Program-made: the position numbers and the translations under genes
Notes under the pieces: generated by a model
What the model saw: only the letters and a program-made list of their open reading frames with translations
Told to the model about the DNA's origin: nothing
The model's database searches: none
NCBI GenBank assembly: GCA_028688905.1
Contig: JAQTXH010000003.1
Location: forward strand, 1 to 64,000
Source: Acidiphilium sp.
GTDB taxonomy: Bacteria; Pseudomonadota; Alphaproteobacteria; Acetobacterales; Acetobacteraceae
Direction: 5' to 3'
Length of the DNA stretch: 64,000 bases
Part shown: positions 27,760 through 36,455 of the stretch, piece after piece
How positions within the stretch are numbered: position 1 is the first letter of the stretch
Layout: each line of letters begins with the position of its first letter

Positions 27760-29121
27760 ATGATGACCGATCACGCTGCTCGCCTCGCCCGACCGATCGC
27801 CACGCTGATTGCCGCAGCACTGCTCCTGGCCGGCTGTGCGACCTATCGTGCCCGGCCGCTGAATTTGGCACCCCCACTCAAGCCATCCGTTGCATCGCTC
27901 GATCATGGCTTGCCGGATGGTCGGATGATCGCCGGCGCATCGCCGTTGTCGCCGCAGGCGCTGGCGGCGCTGGCGGTGCTGAACGATCCGGCGCTGGCGG
28001 CATCGCGGGCGCAGATCGGGGTGGCGCAGGCGCAGGTGTTCGCGGCGGGGTTACTGCCTGATCCGAACCTCCAGGGCGGGTTCGGCGCGCTGCTCGGCGG
28101 ACCGGCGGTGGCCCCTTCGGTGGCCGGGTCGATCAGCCAGGATCTCGCCTCGCTGATAACCAGGGGCGTCCGCGTTCGGGCTGCCCGCGCGCGGGCAGAT
28201 GAAGTCGCAGCGAACGTGATGTGGCAGGAATGGCAGGTCGCCGCGCAGGCGGAGACACTGGCGGTATCGCTCTGGGCGGACCAACGCAGCGTGGTGGCGC
28301 TCGATCGCGCGCGGGGGGCGTTGCGATCGCTGGTGACCACAGCGCGACAGGAAGTCGCCGCCGGTAATCTGACGCTCGATCAGGCTTCGGCGGCCGAGGC
28401 CAGCCTCGCCAGCCTGGATGCCGCGCGCGATACCGCCGCCCAGCAGGCACTGACCGATCGAACGGCCCTCGCAGCCTTGCTGGGCGTGACACCCGATGCG
28501 CCGATTCTGCTGGCGCGGCCGGAGATTCCCGCCTTGGCACCGGGTGACGCGCGCGGATTGATCGCGACGCTGGCCGAACGCCGCCCCGATCTGATCGCGC
28601 TGCGCTACGGCTATCGCGCCGCCAATGCCGATCTGCGCACGGCGATTCTGGCGCAATTCCCACTGCTGTCGCTCACCGTCAATGGCGGGTCGGATACCAG
28701 CCGGGTTGCGACCGTCGGGCCGGCGGTGTCGCTCAACCTGCCGGTCTTCAATGGCAATCGGGGAAATGTCGCGGTGGCGCGGGCGACGCGGCGGCAACTT
28801 GGTGCGGCGTTCACCGCCGCTCTTGGCGCGGCGCAGGGCGGTGCGGCGGCGGCACGGCAGGCGTTGGGATTGCTCGGCCAGCAGCGCGCGGCCGCGCGCG
28901 ATCGGCTGGATCGGGCCGACACCGCCGTGCGGGAGGCGCGCCGCGCCTTTCACAACAACCTGATCGATGCGCGGACCGAGACCGATCTGATCAACCAGCA
29001 GGCGATCCGGCGCACCGAGTTGATCGGCTTCGATCAGAAAATTGCCTCCGGACGCATTGCCCTCGCCAGCCTGCTTGGTGCCGGATTACCCCTGGTCGAT
29101 CTGAACGGAACCACCCGATGA
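27760..29121 (+). CDS. RND efflux outer membrane lipoprotein (NodT/TolC family)
   Basis: A 453-residue outer membrane factor. The signal peptide ends in the lipobox LLLAGC with Cys26. Two TolC-like OEP repeats follow (LAALAVLNDPALAASRAQIG; ERRPDLIALRYGYRAANADL). It forms the outer membrane duct of the tripartite pump encoded here. ATG 27760 is chosen because it places the lipobox correctly. The next gene overlaps its stop (ATGA). Confidence 0.85.
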   Translation: MMTDHAARLARPIATLIAAALLLAGCATYRARPLNLAPPLKPSVASLDHGLPDGRMIAGASPLSPQALAALAVLNDPALAASRAQIGVAQAQVFAAGLLPDPNLQGGFGALLGGPAVAPSVAGSISQDLASLITRGVRVRAARARADEVAANVMWQEWQVAAQAETLAVSLWADQRSVVALDRARGALRSLVTTARQEVAAGNLTLDQASAAEASLASLDAARDTAAQQALTDRTALAALLGVTPDAPILLARPEIPALAPGDARGLIATLAERRPDLIALRYGYRAANADLRTAILAQFPLLSLTVNGGSDTSRVATVGPAVSLNLPVFNGNRGNVAVARATRRQLGAAFTAALGAAQGGAAAARQALGLLGQQRAAARDRLDRADTAVREARRAFHNNLIDARTETDLINQQAIRRTELIGFDQKIASGRIALASLLGAGLPLVDLNGTTR

Positions 29122-30131
29122 TGCGGTATTTGTTCCCCCTGATGCTCGTGATTTGCCCCACCGCGTTGGCGGCAACCACGCCGAGCGTTCTGGTTACCAC
29201 GATGCCCGTGAAAACTGGGGTGATCGAACGCAGCATCGCGGCCTATGGCACGATCGGGGCCGGGCCAGGGGCGAGCGATAGCCTGACCATCGCCTATGCG
29301 GGCATCGTCACCAGAGTTGATGTGGTGGCGGGTCAGGCGGTGCATCGAGGTGAGGCGCTGGCAGTGATCGGCACCGCGCCGAGCGCACTGGCCGCTTATG
29401 CCCAGGCCGCGGCGGCGGTGCGCGCGGCGGCGCAGACGCTGACCCACACGCGCGCTCTGGTGGCTTCGCATTTGGCCACAAGGATTCAACTTGCCCAGGC
29501 GGAACAGGCCGCAACCGCCGCGATTTCGGCACGCGACGCGCTGCGACTCGATGGATCGTCGGGCACCACGACCACGCTGACCGCGCCGTATGACGGGGTG
29601 ATCGCGGCGGTTGCCGCCGCGCCGGGGGCGGCGCTGCTGCCGGGCGCGCCGGTGATTACCATTCTGCGCGCCCATGCGCTGGTTGCGACGGTCGGGCTGG
29701 ATCCGCGGCAGGCGGCGCGAGTGCGGGTGGGTGACCGGGTGGCGATCACCCCGGTTGCCGGGTCGGAGCGCGGAACGCTGCGGGGTTCCGTGATGGCGAT
29801 TGCGGCGATGGTCAATCCGTTGAGCGGATTGGTCGATGCGACGATTTCGATGCCGCCCACCGGATTTCTGGTGGGTGAAGCGGTGACCGCCGATATCGAT
29901 ATCGGGGTGGCGCGCGGGGTGATCGTGCCACGCGATGCGGCGTTGCCCACGGGCAGGCGCTTTGTGTTGTGGCAGATCGACAAGGGCCATGCGAAGCCGA
30001 TCGATGTACGGGTGCTGACGCGGGTGGGTGATCGGGCCGTGGTCAGCGGGGCGATCGATCCGGCGCTGCCAATCGTGGTGAGCGGCAATTATCAACTCAC
30101 GCCGGGCATTGCCGTGCGGGTTGAACACTGA
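29118..30131 (+). CDS. RND efflux periplasmic adaptor (membrane fusion protein)
   Basis: A 337-residue HlyD/CusB-type adaptor: an N-terminal signal sequence, the lipoyl half-motifs YAGIVTRVDVVAGQAVHRGE and LTAPYDGVIAAVAAAPGAAL flanking a helical hairpin, then a beta-barrel domain (ARVRVGDRVAITPVAG). It joins inner and outer membrane parts of the pump. Both gene boundaries are ATGA-type overlaps, so the three pump genes are coupled. Confidence 0.88.
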   Translation: MMRYLFPLMLVICPTALAATTPSVLVTTMPVKTGVIERSIAAYGTIGAGPGASDSLTIAYAGIVTRVDVVAGQAVHRGEALAVIGTAPSALAAYAQAAAAVRAAAQTLTHTRALVASHLATRIQLAQAEQAATAAISARDALRLDGSSGTTTTLTAPYDGVIAAVAAAPGAALLPGAPVITILRAHALVATVGLDPRQAARVRVGDRVAITPVAGSERGTLRGSVMAIAAMVNPLSGLVDATISMPPTGFLVGEAVTADIDIGVARGVIVPRDAALPTGRRFVLWQIDKGHAKPIDVRVLTRVGDRAVVSGAIDPALPIVVSGNYQLTPGIAVRVEH

Positions 30132-33100
30132 TGGGTTTCGCCCGGTTTCTCGCCCGTCAGCAACGCGCGATTATTTTCCTGATGGCGAGCCTCGCGCTGG
30201 CCGGCATGGCGGCGGCGATTTCGTTGCCGGTCGGGCTGTTTCCGCGCACCTCGTTTCCCCGGGTGCGGATCAACATCGATGCCGGGGCGCGGCCCGCACA
30301 GCAGATGGTGTTGCAGGTCACCAAACCGACCGAGGAGGCGTTGCGCGCGATCCCCGGCGTGACGTCGGTGCGCTCGGCCACCTCGCGCGGGTCGGCACAG
30401 ATCTATGTCGATTTCAACTGGGGCCAGAACATGGGGCAAGCGACGCTGGAGGTCGATGCCGCGATCGCCCAGATGCTGCCGGATTTTCCGATCGGAACCA
30501 AATACGTCGTGCGGCGGATGGATCCGACGGTGTTTCCCATCATCGCCTACGCCATGATGTCGCATAGTATTTCCGAAACTCAGCTTCGCACCATCGCGGA
30601 ATACCATATCGTGCCGGCGCTCACCCGCATCCAGGGTGTGGCGAAGGTGAGCGTGCAGGGCGGGGCGACGCCGGAGGTGCATGTGCTGGTCGAGCCCCAG
30701 CGCCTCGCCGCGATGCACATCACCCTCGCGCAGGTCGAGCAGGCGGTATCGAAGTCGAACGTGCTCGCCGCGGTCGGGCGGATGACGGATTACGACCGGC
30801 TCTATCTGCTGGTGCAGGACAATACGCTGAGCACGGTGCGCGATGTCGGGCGCATCGTGGTGCGCGCCGGACCCGATGGCGTGGTGCGGCTCGATCAGGT
30901 CGCGACGGTGCGGATGGGCGTGGTGCCGGTGTATTACCGCGTCGCCGAAAACGGTGTGCCGGCGGTGACCTTGCAGGTGTTCCAGCAGCCGGACGGCAAT
31001 GCGGTCGCGGTGGACAAGGCGGTGCGACAGGCGTTGAACGCCTACAAGGCGAATTTGCCGCGCGGTGTCACCCTGGTGAAATGGTACGATCAGAGCGGGT
31101 TGGTCACCGCTGCGGCCGGGTCGGTGCGCGATGCGATATTGATTGGCATCGTGCTCGCCGGCCTCGTGCTGATCGGGTTTCTGCGCAGTTGGCGGGTCAC
31201 GCTGGTCGCGTTGCTGGTGGTGCCGGCCTCGATGGCGTCGGCGATATTGCTGCTCTCACTGCTTGGGTTGAGTTTCAACATCATGACGCTGGGTGGCCTC
31301 GCCGCCTCGGTCGGGCTGGTGATCGACGATGCGATCGTCATGATCGAACACATCGCCCGTCGCGCCGGCCATGCCGCGGGAACCGCTGCAAAGGGCGCGG
31401 TGCTGGCCGCCGCTGCCGAGTTCCTGCCGCCGCTCACCGGATCGTCGATGGCAACGCTGATCGTGTTCGCGCCGCTGGCGTTTCTCTCCGGCGTGACCGG
31501 GGCGTTTTTCAAGGCGCTGTCGATCACCTTGGCCGCGACGCTGATTGCATCCTGGTTACTGTCGGCTTTCGCAGTGCCGGTGCTGGCACGCGCGCTGATC
31601 GATTTCGACAAATGGCAGGACCCGGCCGAGCGGCGCACTGCCGCCGGGCGCGAAGGCTGGATGGAACGGTGGCACGGCAAATTGCTGCAGCATCTGATCG
31701 CCCGACCGGCCTTGCTCGCGATCGGCGTGGTGCCGCTGATCATCGCCGGTGTCCTGGCCTATCGCGCGGTGCCGACCGGGTTTCTGCCGCATCTGGACGA
31801 GGGTGGGTTCGTGGTGAATTATCAGACCCTGCCGGGCACGTCGCTCGCTGAATCGGTGCGCGAGGTCAGCCAGATCGAAACCATCTTGCGTCAGGACCCG
31901 GCGGTGGCGACGTTTTCGCGCCGCACCGGTGCTGGGCTGGGGGGTGATCTGAACGAGCCAAATCAGGGCGATATTTTCGTCGAACTCAAGCCGCTCGCCG
32001 AGCGGCCGTTGATCTGGCCGGTGATGGACCGCATCCGCCAGAAAATCGAGGCCCAGGTGCCGGGGGTGGATTTCGACGTCTCGCAGATGCTGAGCGATCT
32101 GCTCGGCGACCTCACCGGTGTGCCGCAGCCGATTGAAATCAAACTGCATGGCGACCCGTCGCAACTGGTCAGTACCGCGCACCGGGTTGGGGCGGCGATC
32201 GGCACCATCAAAGGCGTGGTTTCGGTGTTCGATGGGGTGACGCTGGCGGGCGATGCGGTCGATATCCATGTCGATGACGCGCGTGCCGCGATGCTGGGGC
32301 TTGATCCCGATCAGGTGCGCTTGACCCTGCAAACCGCGCTTGAGGGCAGCATAGTGTCGGCCCTGCCGGGCCAGTACCGTTTCACCAATGTGCGGGTGAC
32401 CCTGCCGGCGCGCGCCAAACAGGACATGGGCGCACTTGCCCGGATTCCGGTGGCGACGCCGAGCGGGGCGCTGGTGCCGATCGACGATTTTGCGACTTTC
32501 AAGGTGGTATCCGGTCAGCCGGAAATCGATCGAGACAATCTCCAGCAAATCGTCGCGATCACCGGGCGGATCAGCGGGCGCGGCATCGGTGGCGTGATTG
32601 CCGATGTCCGCAACATGTTGGCCAAACCCGGCATGCTGCCGGCGGGGATGCATTATACCCTGGGTGGATTGTACAAGCAGCAGCAGATCGCATTCGCGGG
32701 ACTGGCAAAGGTGTTCGTTGCCGCAATCGCCGCTGAATTTATTCTGCTCCTGTTTCTGTATCGGAGCTTCATCATTGCGGGAGCCATTCTGTCCACCGCC
32801 CTGCTTGCCAGTCTTGCGGTGTTCATCGGGCTGTTCATTTCAGGCGTGCAACTCAACATCACCGCGCTGATGGGCATGACGATGATTGTCGGGCTGGCAA
32901 CCGAGATGGCGATTTTCTACGTCTCGGAATACCAGGCGCTCGCCGAACATAACGATCCGCGCGATTCCCTGATCATCGCCAGCCGCAACCGTCTCCGGCC
33001 GATCGCGATGACCACGCTGGCCGCCATTCTGACGTTGTTGCCGTTGGCGTTTGCGATCGGCGAGGGGGCGGGCATGCAACAACCGTTAGCGATTGCTATT

Positions 33101-33184
33101 ATTTCGGGTTTCATTGTGCAGTTTCCGCTGGTGCTTCTGGCGCTGCCGGTTCTGTTGAAAGCGACGATCAAAAATCAGCCTTGA
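30131..33184 (+). CDS. RND efflux transporter permease
   Basis: A 1017-residue AcrB/CusA-superfamily pump with the usual duplicated topology: a first transmembrane helix near residues 13-32, a large periplasmic loop, a helix bundle including GLAASVGLVIDDAIVMIEH with the paired acidic residues of proton relay, a second loop, and a C-terminal bundle (LALPVLLKAT). The Asp-Asp pair favours the multidrug (HAE) type over strict metal exporters, although the NodT-like partner and a nearby two-component system are also common for metal pumps. The substrate is unknown. Confidence 0.88.
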   Translation: MGFARFLARQQRAIIFLMASLALAGMAAAISLPVGLFPRTSFPRVRINIDAGARPAQQMVLQVTKPTEEALRAIPGVTSVRSATSRGSAQIYVDFNWGQNMGQATLEVDAAIAQMLPDFPIGTKYVVRRMDPTVFPIIAYAMMSHSISETQLRTIAEYHIVPALTRIQGVAKVSVQGGATPEVHVLVEPQRLAAMHITLAQVEQAVSKSNVLAAVGRMTDYDRLYLLVQDNTLSTVRDVGRIVVRAGPDGVVRLDQVATVRMGVVPVYYRVAENGVPAVTLQVFQQPDGNAVAVDKAVRQALNAYKANLPRGVTLVKWYDQSGLVTAAAGSVRDAILIGIVLAGLVLIGFLRSWRVTLVALLVVPASMASAILLLSLLGLSFNIMTLGGLAASVGLVIDDAIVMIEHIARRAGHAAGTAAKGAVLAAAAEFLPPLTGSSMATLIVFAPLAFLSGVTGAFFKALSITLAATLIASWLLSAFAVPVLARALIDFDKWQDPAERRTAAGREGWMERWHGKLLQHLIARPALLAIGVVPLIIAGVLAYRAVPTGFLPHLDEGGFVVNYQTLPGTSLAESVREVSQIETILRQDPAVATFSRRTGAGLGGDLNEPNQGDIFVELKPLAERPLIWPVMDRIRQKIEAQVPGVDFDVSQMLSDLLGDLTGVPQPIEIKLHGDPSQLVSTAHRVGAAIGTIKGVVSVFDGVTLAGDAVDIHVDDARAAMLGLDPDQVRLTLQTALEGSIVSALPGQYRFTNVRVTLPARAKQDMGALARIPVATPSGALVPIDDFATFKVVSGQPEIDRDNLQQIVAITGRISGRGIGGVIADVRNMLAKPGMLPAGMHYTLGGLYKQQQIAFAGLAKVFVAAIAAEFILLLFLYRSFIIAGAILSTALLASLAVFIGLFISGVQLNITALMGMTMIVGLATEMAIFYVSEYQALAEHNDPRDSLIIASRNRLRPIAMTTLAAILTLLPLAFAIGEGAGMQQPLAIAIISGFIVQFPLVLLALPVLLKATIKNQP

Positions 33185-33253
33185 TGCCGGGCATTGTTGA
33201 AGTTTTTTGAGAATTTATTCATGAAAGCGAATTTATTATGTCGACGGTTGCAT

Positions 33254-33293
33254 GTTCCAAAATCGTACAGTGCATCAGAATTGCACGCTGCAC
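33254..33293 (+). promoter_or_regulatory. Putative enhancer site upstream of the porin promoter
   Basis: GTTCCAAAA (33254-33262), then four bases, then ACAGTG (33267-33272), followed by ATTG and GCAC. The same string with the same four-base gap occurs upstream of mmoX (36321-36339). It begins 100 bp before the -24 GG of the local sigma-54 promoter, a normal distance for an enhancer-binding protein. Confidence 0.55.
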
Positions 33294-33352
33294 GCGCGGT
33301 ATGTAGAATTCCGAAAACGTGAAATTCCGCCATAATTTGGCCCATTGTCAGT

Positions 33353-33368
33353 TGGCATGCACCTTGCT
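33353..33368 (+). promoter_or_regulatory. Sigma-54 promoter for the OmpW-like porin
   Basis: TGGCAT-N5-TTGCT, with GG at 33354-33355 and GC at 33366-33367 separated by exactly ten bases, an excellent -24/-12 match. The predicted start is near 33379. The 33185-33756 region contains no other clear gene apart from a possible small ORF. Transcription requires an activator not encoded in the window. Confidence 0.72.
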
Positions 33369-33434
33369 AGCTAAACTTCCACGCGGCAGACGCTATGCCG
33401 TTATAAAAAGAAGGAAATTGGGAGGAGGCTTGAA

Positions 33435-33698
33435 GTGCTCGGCACAGATTGCAGTTCGCTTATGTGTTTTAAGATGTTTTCATCAATGATGAGGCCGCAC
33501 TCGAAGTGCGCGCTACTTTCGGCACTCAAGCCAAAGAAAAACTTGATCAAAATTGCGGAATGTGGTCGAAATTTACCAGAGTGCGGTGACCAGAGTGCGG
33601 TGATGCGTGATGCCATCGCGCTGTGCTCGTTGTTTGGCAAGCAGTTTGCTGAGTTCACGGATCGCTTGGCTCGTCAGCCAGCGCTCAAGCTGCCTTAA
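33435..33698 (+). CDS. Possible small protein in the porin leader
   Basis: An 87-codon frame with a GTG start placed six bases after a very strong GGAGGAGG (33421-33428), about 55 bases into the predicted sigma-54 transcript. The product is Cys- and Lys-rich in its first half and has an amphipathic helix-like end (AIALCSLFGKQFAEFTDRLA). No family is recognised, and a perfect 14-bp tandem repeat lies within it. It could be a real leader-encoded protein or chance. The strong ribosome-binding site is the main reason to list it. Confidence 0.35.
   Translation: MLGTDCSSLMCFKMFSSMMRPHSKCALLSALKPKKNLIKIAECGRNLPECGDQSAVMRDAIALCSLFGKQFAEFTDRLARQPALKLP
33576..33603. repeat. Perfect 14-bp tandem duplication
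   Basis: CCAGAGTGCGGTGA occurs twice in succession (33576-33589 and 33590-33603) in the porin leader. The related GAGTGCGGTG recurs in the hairpin at 34589-34598 downstream of the porin gene. Confidence 0.8.
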
Positions 33699-33756
33699 CA
33701 TCTCACACAACCAGTCTTCGAGACCTTCGAAGCGACGTCAAAGGGAAGAACACGTT

Positions 33757-34512
33757 ATGCGTAAAATCAATCGTAACATCTTCGCGCAAGATCAGGTGGA
33801 TCAGAAAATCCAGGCCGCACCTAACTGGAGGTCGCGTGCGCGGGGGCGGTATTTTGCCGTTGCCATGTTGACCGGCCTGATCGGCCTTTTCAGCGTCGCG
33901 ACCGCCTCTGCCCAAATGTCCGACACCAGTGCATCGACACCACGTTTTTATATAAATCTTGGGGCCGCCGGTATCCTGTTTCATACGGACAGCAGGGTTT
34001 TGGTCGGCGGCGGGGAAATTCCGGGTGGCAGGGCCAGCGTCAATAACAATGCTACATTGACGTTCGATCTGGGATATTTTGTGACGCCGAACATTTCATT
34101 GGACGTGATGGGGGGCTTTCCGCCGCATGCCGCAATTTATGGATCGGGTTCGCTGCGCGCCCTCGGCCCGATCGTTTCCGCCAATTATGCACCAGCAATA
34201 TTTTCGGTGTTGTATCATTTCAACGATATGGGTGCGTTTCACCCTTACATCGGGCCGGGCCTCAACTACACGTTCTTCATGAATACGCAGGATTCCGGAG
34301 CGTTGAGCAACGTGCATCTGGCCGCTCATGCTGGCGTGGCGCTGACGGCAGGGTTCGATTACGATGTCAGCCCGGATTGGGCCGTTAACTTCGCGGTGAC
34401 GCAGCTTTGGTTGTCGACGACGGCCAAAGCGGCCCTCGGCACGGCTCCGGTTCTTCTCAAACTCACGGCCAATCCGACAGTTATCCGCGCGGGCTTAACA
34501 TATCGCTGGTAA
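33757..34512 (+). CDS. OmpW/AlkL-family outer membrane protein
   Basis: A 251-residue protein. It has a long basic N-terminus, then a signal-type hydrophobic segment (about residues 34-51) ending ATASA, then an OmpW beta-barrel: FYINLGAAGILFHTDS, NNATLTFDLGYFVTPNISLDV, a proline-rich loop, YIGPGLNYTFF and a terminal GLTYRW. OmpW homologues such as AlkL admit hydrophobic molecules, including alkanes, across the outer membrane. The gene has its own sigma-54 promoter and shares an enhancer motif with the monooxygenase operon, suggesting a role in substrate uptake. The ~30-residue basic extension before the signal is unusual; a start further inside is possible. Confidence 0.82.
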   Translation: MRKINRNIFAQDQVDQKIQAAPNWRSRARGRYFAVAMLTGLIGLFSVATASAQMSDTSASTPRFYINLGAAGILFHTDSRVLVGGGEIPGGRASVNNNATLTFDLGYFVTPNISLDVMGGFPPHAAIYGSGSLRALGPIVSANYAPAIFSVLYHFNDMGAFHPYIGPGLNYTFFMNTQDSGALSNVHLAAHAGVALTAGFDYDVSPDWAVNFAVTQLWLSTTAKAALGTAPVLLKLTANPTVIRAGLTYRW

Positions 34513-34556
34513 CATTCTGATAACGTGCTGCTTATTTCTATTTTAGCGCGCAATTT

Positions 34557-34598
34557 CACCGCACCCGGTTGCTGCAAGGGCACCAATCGAGTGCGGTG
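34557..34598. terminator. Bidirectional hairpin between porin and alcohol dehydrogenase genes
   Basis: CACCGCAC (34557-34564) pairs perfectly with GTGCGGTG (34591-34598), and the interior CGGTTG/CAATCG extends the stem with one mismatch. It lies between convergent genes and could terminate both transcripts. Confidence 0.5.
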
Positions 34599-34633
34599 TA
34601 CTCTACAAGTCCGCCCCTCGCGGGACCAGAAAC

Positions 34634-35671
34634 CTACATCGAAATAATGACCTTCAGCGCCTGGGTCGCGGCGGCGCGGCCGAATGTGTCATAAGCGTCG
34701 AGAATCTGATCGAGCCGGAAGTGGTGCGTGATCAGGCGGCTTGGATCGACCTTGCCGGCCTGCACGGTTTTCAGCAGCATTGGCGTGCTGACGGTATCGA
34801 CCAGGCGCGTGGTGATCGAGATATTGTGCGCCCAGAGCGTTTCGAGGTGCAGATCGACCTTTTGGCCATGCACACCGACATTGGCGATCACGCCGCCCGG
34901 AGCCACCATGTCCTGGCAGAGCAGGAACGTCGCCGGCACACCCACCGCCTCGATCGCGGTATCGACCCCACGCCCGCCGGTCAGTGACTTCACCTCCGCG
35001 GCGGCATTGCCATCGCGGCTGTTGACCGTGTGGGTGGCACCGAACTGCCGGGCGATGCCGAGGCGATTGTCGTCCAGATCGACCATGATGATCTCGGCGG
35101 GCGAGTAGAACTGCGCGGTCAGCAGTGCCGCGAGACCCACCGGCCCGGCCCCGACGATGGCCACCGTGGCTCCGGGTGCCACCTTGCCGTTCAGCACGCC
35201 GCATTCAAATCCGGTGGGCAGAATGTCGCTCAGCATGACCAGCGCTTCCTCGTCGGCGCCTTCGGGGATCGGATAGAGGCTGGTATCGGCATGCGGGGTG
35301 CGGACGTATTCCGCCTGGGTGCCGTCGATCTCGTTGCCGAGAATCCAGCCGCCCGTGGTGCAATGCGAATACATGCCCCGCCGGCAATATTCACATTTTC
35401 CACAGGACGAGATGCATGAGATCATCACCCGGTCGCCCGGCTTGAAGACAGTGACCGCGGGACCGACGGAGTCGATGATTCCCACCCCTTCGTGCCCCAG
35501 AATCCGGCCGGGCGCGCAGGTCGCGACGTCGCCTTTCAGGATGTGCAGGTCGGTACCGCAGATCGTGGTTTTCACCATCTTCACGATTGCGTCGCTGGGT
35601 GCCTGGATCACCGGCTTCGGGCAATCCTCAAGCGTTTTGAGGCCGGGGCCGTGGTACACAAGAGCCTTCAT
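34634..35671 (-). CDS. Zinc-dependent alcohol dehydrogenase
   Basis: A 345-residue medium-chain dehydrogenase: catalytic zinc residues in TTICGTDLHI and GRILGHEGVG, the four-cysteine structural zinc site CGKCEYCRRGMYSHC, and the NAD(P) loop IVGAGPVGLAAL. The overall pattern is close to the isopropanol/secondary-alcohol group. Here it could oxidise 1- or 2-propanol released by the monooxygenase. It is transcribed away from the EthD-mmo side. A partial enhancer-like ATTCCAAAA lies at 35788-35796 in its orientation, but no sigma-54 promoter follows. Substrate choice is inferred from context. Confidence 0.82.
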   Translation of the reverse strand: MKALVYHGPGLKTLEDCPKPVIQAPSDAIVKMVKTTICGTDLHILKGDVATCAPGRILGHEGVGIIDSVGPAVTVFKPGDRVMISCISSCGKCEYCRRGMYSHCTTGGWILGNEIDGTQAEYVRTPHADTSLYPIPEGADEEALVMLSDILPTGFECGVLNGKVAPGATVAIVGAGPVGLAALLTAQFYSPAEIIMVDLDDNRLGIARQFGATHTVNSRDGNAAAEVKSLTGGRGVDTAIEAVGVPATFLLCQDMVAPGGVIANVGVHGQKVDLHLETLWAHNISITTRLVDTVSTPMLLKTVQAGKVDPSRLITHHFRLDQILDAYDTFGRAAATQALKVIISM

Positions 35672-35901
35672 CGTTTTTCTCCCTGGAATTCATGACGGCT
35701 GGTCGGTGAGGCGCAAGGGCGCGAGCTGGCGCGTGTAACGCGCGCTTTGTAACCCGGATGTCGCCGTTTGCCGTATTATTCTGAACCTTTTGGAATGGTG
35801 GCGCAAGATTGTCGCCTTCCCTGGCGGTCGTGGCACTGCTACCGTTTGTCAGATGGGGCGGATCGGCCGCGCCATCCCCTAACTTTCCGGAGGAAAATCA
35901 C

Positions 35902-36213
35902 ATGATCGCCGTAACCGTTCTGTATCCGCAGACCGCAACCTCGCATTTCGATATCGACTATTACCACGCCAATCACATGAAAATGGTCCATGAATTGTGG
36001 GACTCCATGGGGCTGCGGGGCACCCGCGTGCTGCATGGCAAGCCCGGCCCTGACAATGCGCCGCCCGCCTTCGCCGTCATGACGATCCTTGATTTTGAAA
36101 GCCTCGATGACTTCGGCAAAGCCGTCAGCGCCCACGGCGGCCCGATCATGGGGGATATCCCCAACTTCACCAACGTTCAGCCGAGCCTGCAAATCAACGA
36201 CATCGCGGCGTGA
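35902..36213 (+). CDS. EthD-family protein
   Basis: A 103-residue alpha/beta-barrel dimer protein of the EthD family (HFDIDYYHANHMKMVHELW near the start and a PSLQINDI end). EthD was first seen beside a cytochrome P450 needed for ether degradation, and family members sit near several oxygenase loci, where their role is unclear. GGAGG lies at the right distance before ATG 35902. It precedes the monooxygenase control region and may belong to the same pathway. Confidence 0.8.
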   Translation: MIAVTVLYPQTATSHFDIDYYHANHMKMVHELWDSMGLRGTRVLHGKPGPDNAPPAFAVMTILDFESLDDFGKAVSAHGGPIMGDIPNFTNVQPSLQINDIAA

Positions 36214-36305
36214 CGCCCAGCCGGTACCAGGCCGGGAATGATGAGACGTCGCTTTTTCAGTTTGGCTTGCGTCCAAAATGGTGTGGTCTGGTACCGGAAT
36301 GCGAT

Positions 36306-36358
36306 TGCTTTCAATGTATCGTTCCAAAAAAGGACAGTGTCCTGTATTGAAACAGCAC
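36306..36358 (+). promoter_or_regulatory. Putative enhancer-binding protein site upstream of mmoX
   Basis: The site combines GTTCCAAAA (36321-36329) plus ACAGTG (36334-36339), as in the porin leader, with a palindrome AGGACA-G-TGTCCT (36331-36343) and an outer inverted pair TTTCAAT (36309-36315) / ATTGAAA (36346-36352). It is centred about 130 bp upstream of the predicted start, typical of NtrC-type activators. Confidence 0.55.
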
Positions 36359-36439
36359 ACTCGCCGCGACCACGAGCTACCACGGCTTCAGACTCGCGGA
36401 ATTCAGCCAAAACCTTGACGGTGATTGCCTAACGATTTT

Positions 36440-36455
36440 TGGCACGCGACTTGCT
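36440..36455 (+). promoter_or_regulatory. Sigma-54 promoter of the alkane monooxygenase operon
   Basis: A perfect consensus TGGCAC-N5-TTGCT with GG (36441-36442) and GC (36453-36454) ten bases apart. The predicted start is near 36466, leaving a ~334-base leader before mmoX. mmoX and bmoX operons elsewhere are also sigma-54 dependent. The 586-bp gap before mmoX otherwise holds an AGGAGGAG without a usable start near 36497 and a short leader ORF. Confidence 0.82.

Noticed and set aside
31090-32653. Minus-strand frames inside the RND permease gene
   Set aside because: Antisense shadows of a strongly conserved gene.
35788-35796. Third copy of the enhancer motif (ATTCCAAAA, minus strand) for the alcohol dehydrogenase
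   Set aside because: The second half-motif is poor and no -24/-12 promoter lies between it and the gene; kept only as a note.
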